Origin: Prochlorococcus sp. AG-670-O13
GTDB taxonomy: Bacteria; Cyanobacteriota; Cyanobacteriia; PCC-6307; Cyanobiaceae
Length of the DNA: 46,403 nucleotides
Direction: 5' to 3'
Assembly (NCBI GenBank): GCA_003209055.1
Contig: QCTB01000005.1
Span: 1-46,403 of the forward strand
Below, piece after piece: positions 43,902-46,403 of this stretch. Position 1 is the first letter of the stretch, and every line of letters starts with the position of its first letter. The notes below the pieces were generated by a model. The model searched no databases. It saw only the letters and a list, made by a program, of their open reading frames with translations, and was not told the origin of the DNA. The translations under genes were made by a program, and so were the position numbers.

Positions 43902-46403
43902 TCATAAGCTAGGTTTAAATAAAATCTCATCTTTTTTTGAAGGACTAATCTTTACAGTTATATTTTTTTTATTTTTAAAATTATCCTCTAATAGTTTTGA
44001 GGCTAGTGGATTTTCTATTTGTCTTCTAAGTTCTCTACCTAAGGGTCTAGCACCATATTCAGGTTCATAGGAATCATTTGCTATTTTTTGGATAACTTTT
44101 TTATCAATATTAATATTGATTCCTTGTTCAAGTAATAATTTTTTTAAATCCTCTATTTGTAAAAGAATTATTTTTTGTAGTTGATCAATTGAAAGTGGTT
44201 CAAACTTTACAACTTCATCAATTCTGTTTAAGAATTCGGGCCTAAAAATAGAGGATAATGATTTATTAATAGAGTCTTGTAAAATCCTTTTTCTTAATTC
44301 TAAATTTTCTTTGCTATCTAAAATTTTTTTTGAATCTTCTAATATTATTTGTCCTGCTAAATTACTAGTCATTATTATAACTGTATTTTTGAAGTCAACT
44401 GTTCTTCCTTTCGAATCCGTTAACCTCCCTTCATCTAATACTTGTAGGAGAATATTGAAAACTTCTGAATGCGCTTTTTCAATCTCGTCAAGGAGAATTA
44501 CAGAATAAGGTCTTCTCCTAACTGCTTCAGTTAATTGCCCACCTTCTTCATATCCTACATAACCAGGAGGCGCTCCTAAAAGCCTTGCTACAGCATTTTT
44601 TTCCATATATTCACTCATGTCCAACCTTAATAAAGCTTCTTCTTCATCAAATAATGATGATGCCAGAGATTTTGCTAATTCTGTTTTACCAACCCCTGTC
44701 GGACCCATAAACAAAAATGATCCAATTGGTTTTTTAGGGTTTTTCATCCCAACTCTGGCTCTCCTTATTGCAGAAGAAACAGCTTCTATAGCTTTTCCCT
44801 GTCCAATAACTTTCTCGCTTATTTCTAACTCTAAATTGATTAATTTTTTTCGTTCATTAGAAACTACTTTGGCAATAGGAATCCCTGTTATTTTTGAAAT
44901 AACATCAGCAATATCTTCAGTTTCAACCTGATATTTTAAATTAAATTTTTTATTTATAAGAGATTTCTTAAAGCTACTCTCAATATTTTTAATTTCTAAT
45001 TCAACGTCAGTTAGTTCTTCCTCTAGTTTATCTGAAATATATGTATTAGTTGTTTCTGCACTATTTAAAGTTAATTCTTCGATTTTTAAAATAAGCCTAT
45101 CCTCTTCTTTTAACAAAAAATTTAAATGGTCCATTTTATCTCGCTCATTATTCCAATCATTGGTAATTTTATCCAATTTGCTTATAGCTAATTCTTTTCT
45201 TTCTAATAATTTTTCTCTTTCTTCTATATTTTCTGGAAAAATATTTCTTATTTTATTTTCCATTGCATTGATTTTGCTTTCCTCATCGAGAATTATTTGG
45301 GGTTTAATATTTGATTCGATTTTTAATTGGGCTGCTGCTTCATCAATTAAATCGATTGCCTTGTCTGGAAGGCACTTATCGCTTATATATCTATCTGCGA
45401 GTCTCGCAGAACAATTAATTGCTTCTTCAGTAATTCTTATGCCATGGTGTAATTCATATTTCTTTTTTATACCCTGCAAAATTTTTGAAGTTAACTCTAC
45501 AGATGGTTCATTTACTACAATCTTTTGAAAGCAGTTATTCAATGCTTGATCTTTTTCAATACTTTCACGAAAATTTTCAGGGGTTGTAGTTCCAATACAT
45601 CTAAGATCCCCTTCTGTTAGTAAAGGCTTTAAGATATTACTTATATCTGCTGTAGATCTATTAGAACTAATTATTGTGTGAATTTCATCAATGAATAAAA
45701 TAATTCCTTGATTTGGGTTTTTGAGTTCATTAAGTATTAAACTTAACCTTTCTTCTAACTGACCTCTAAATTTTGTTCCAGATACTAATGCTCCTAAGTC
45801 AAGAGAAATAATTTTTAAGTCTTTTAATGAATCAGGTACTTTTCTTTCTGCTATTAATTGAGCAAGTAATTTGGCAATAGAGGTTTTACCAACACCTGGA
45901 TAACCAATGAGGATGGGATTGTTTTTGCTGCGTCTAGATAAAACCCTCATTAAGTTATTGATTTCATCTTCTCTCCCAATTACTGGATCGAGTAAACCTT
46001 TTTTAGCTGATTCAGTTAAATCTTTACCATAAAGAGAAAGTACATTCTCTCCGCCTATTTTCTTAGTTTCATCTTTAGTATTAATTTTTGGTGGCAGGAT
46101 GATAGCTTTTGATTCTTCTATAATTTCACCTTTATCTCTTATATCTAATGATTGATTATCTAATTTAGTATATTTATCAGAAATATTTTTTTTATCTTCA
46201 AGGTAATTTTTACTTTGATTAATATTAGGGAAGAATTTTAATTCTTCTTCTAATTGTTCTACTGAAAGGTCACCCTCTTGAAAAACATAATTACCTATTC
46301 TTGAATCTCTACCTAAAGCAATTAATAAATGTGGTATTTCTATTAAATTTGATCCCCATTGAGTTTTTATTTGATTCGCATTATCTAGTAAAATCTCTAG
46401 TTC
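43902..46403 (-). CDS. clpB2: ClpB2-like AAA+ disaggregase, 5' end cut by window
   Basis: A Hsp100/ClpB-type two-ring ATPase. The reverse frame is open to the window edge, giving 833 residues: part of the Clp N domain (PHLLIALGRDSRIG), a long linker, NBD1 (Walker A GYPGVGKTS, Walker B ILFIDEIHT), a full-length coiled-coil middle domain of about 130 residues that marks ClpB rather than ClpC, and NBD2 (GPTGVGKTE, VILLDEIEKAH, FRPEFLNRID, GARPLGR). NBD1 lacks both arginine fingers: the family's ALERRFQ reads ALNNCFQ. NBD2 is intact. This fits the divergent cyanobacterial ClpB2. The true start lies beyond the window. Confidence 0.9.
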   Translation of the reverse strand, partial: ELEILLDNANQIKTQWGSNLIEIPHLLIALGRDSRIGNYVFQEGDLSVEQLEEELKFFPNINQSKNYLEDKKNISDKYTKLDNQSLDIRDKGEIIEESKAIILPPKINTKDETKKIGGENVLSLYGKDLTESAKKGLLDPVIGREDEINNLMRVLSRRSKNNPILIGYPGVGKTSIAKLLAQLIAERKVPDSLKDLKIISLDLGALVSGTKFRGQLEERLSLILNELKNPNQGIILFIDEIHTIISSNRSTADISNILKPLLTEGDLRCIGTTTPENFRESIEKDQALNNCFQKIVVNEPSVELTSKILQGIKKKYELHHGIRITEEAINCSARLADRYISDKCLPDKAIDLIDEAAAQLKIESNIKPQIILDEESKINAMENKIRNIFPENIEEREKLLERKELAISKLDKITNDWNNERDKMDHLNFLLKEEDRLILKIEELTLNSAETTNTYISDKLEEELTDVELEIKNIESSFKKSLINKKFNLKYQVETEDIADVISKITGIPIAKVVSNERKKLINLELEISEKVIGQGKAIEAVSSAIRRARVGMKNPKKPIGSFLFMGPTGVGKTELAKSLASSLFDEEEALLRLDMSEYMEKNAVARLLGAPPGYVGYEEGGQLTEAVRRRPYSVILLDEIEKAHSEVFNILLQVLDEGRLTDSKGRTVDFKNTVIIMTSNLAGQIILEDSKKILDSKENLELRKRILQDSINKSLSSIFRPEFLNRIDEVVKFEPLSIDQLQKIILLQIEDLKKLLLEQGININIDKKVIQKIANDSYEPEYGARPLGRELRRQIENPLASKLLEDNFKNKKNITVKISPSKKDEILFKPSL

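Noticed and set aside
1-46403. Genomic island, prophage or defence system
   Set aside because: No integrase, transposase, tRNA attachment site, phage or toxin-antitoxin genes; nearly every gene is a core cyanobacterial function.

Overview
The window is a 46.4 kb piece of a small, AT-rich, densely packed cyanobacterial chromosome. The genes point to a high-light-adapted Prochlorococcus or a very close relative: NDH-1 genes (ndhI, ndhA, ndhH), chlorophyll synthesis (chlM), phylloquinone synthesis (menE, menC, menA, menF), a Rre1/Ycf29-type response regulator, a ClpB2-like chaperone, very short intergenic gaps and strong use of A/T codons. I assigned the organism from recognised proteins and gene order, not from a database search. 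I found no rRNA, tRNA, CRISPR array, insertion sequence, prophage or integrase, so this looks like core chromosome.

Layout. Positions 1-6207 are mostly minus strand: ndhI (cut by the window edge), ndhA, gltA, an AT-rich DUF3352-like membrane-anchored protein, and trpB. A small rhodanese gene lies on the plus strand among them. From 6255 to 12653, mostly single genes alternate in strand: SUI1/YciH and cysC (+), purE (-), chlM (+), the response regulator (-), a NifS-like cysteine desulfurase (+), rsmH (-) and ndhH (+). From 12662 to 17652 is a phylloquinone cluster: a DHNA-CoA thioesterase (+), a coupled minus-strand operon menA-menC-menE, and a divergent menF (+). Then come grxC-gshB (-) and a six-gene plus-strand operon prfB-DUF3285-ybeY-dgkA-trpG-MBL. 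The prfB gene carries the classic programmed +1 frameshift.

From 22554 to 34150 lie argS and a HisC-like aminotransferase (-), nadC and mnmE (-), a DUF2062 protein (+), a bifunctional RelA/SpoT gene (-), a twin-ATPase ABC gene (+), and rbgA-rluD (-). The right third holds pgk (+), with a possible NtcA-type promoter, a secreted unknown protein (-), murG (+), and a long minus-strand run: clpB2-like (cut by the window edge), secE, nusG, rplK, rplA, rplJ, rplL, rnhA, pyrD and a CobD/CobC-like aminotransferase. An L10-type leader precedes rplJ.

Nothing here looks like a wholly new multigene system. The points most worth a second look are protein-level or regulatory. They are loss of both NBD1 arginine fingers in the ClpB2-like protein, loss of most metal ligands in a secreted metallo-beta-lactamase-fold protein, an apparent Lys-to-Arg change in MenC, a full GTA-N8-TAC-N23-TAN3T match upstream of pgk, and eleven convergent gene pairs with almost no space between them.
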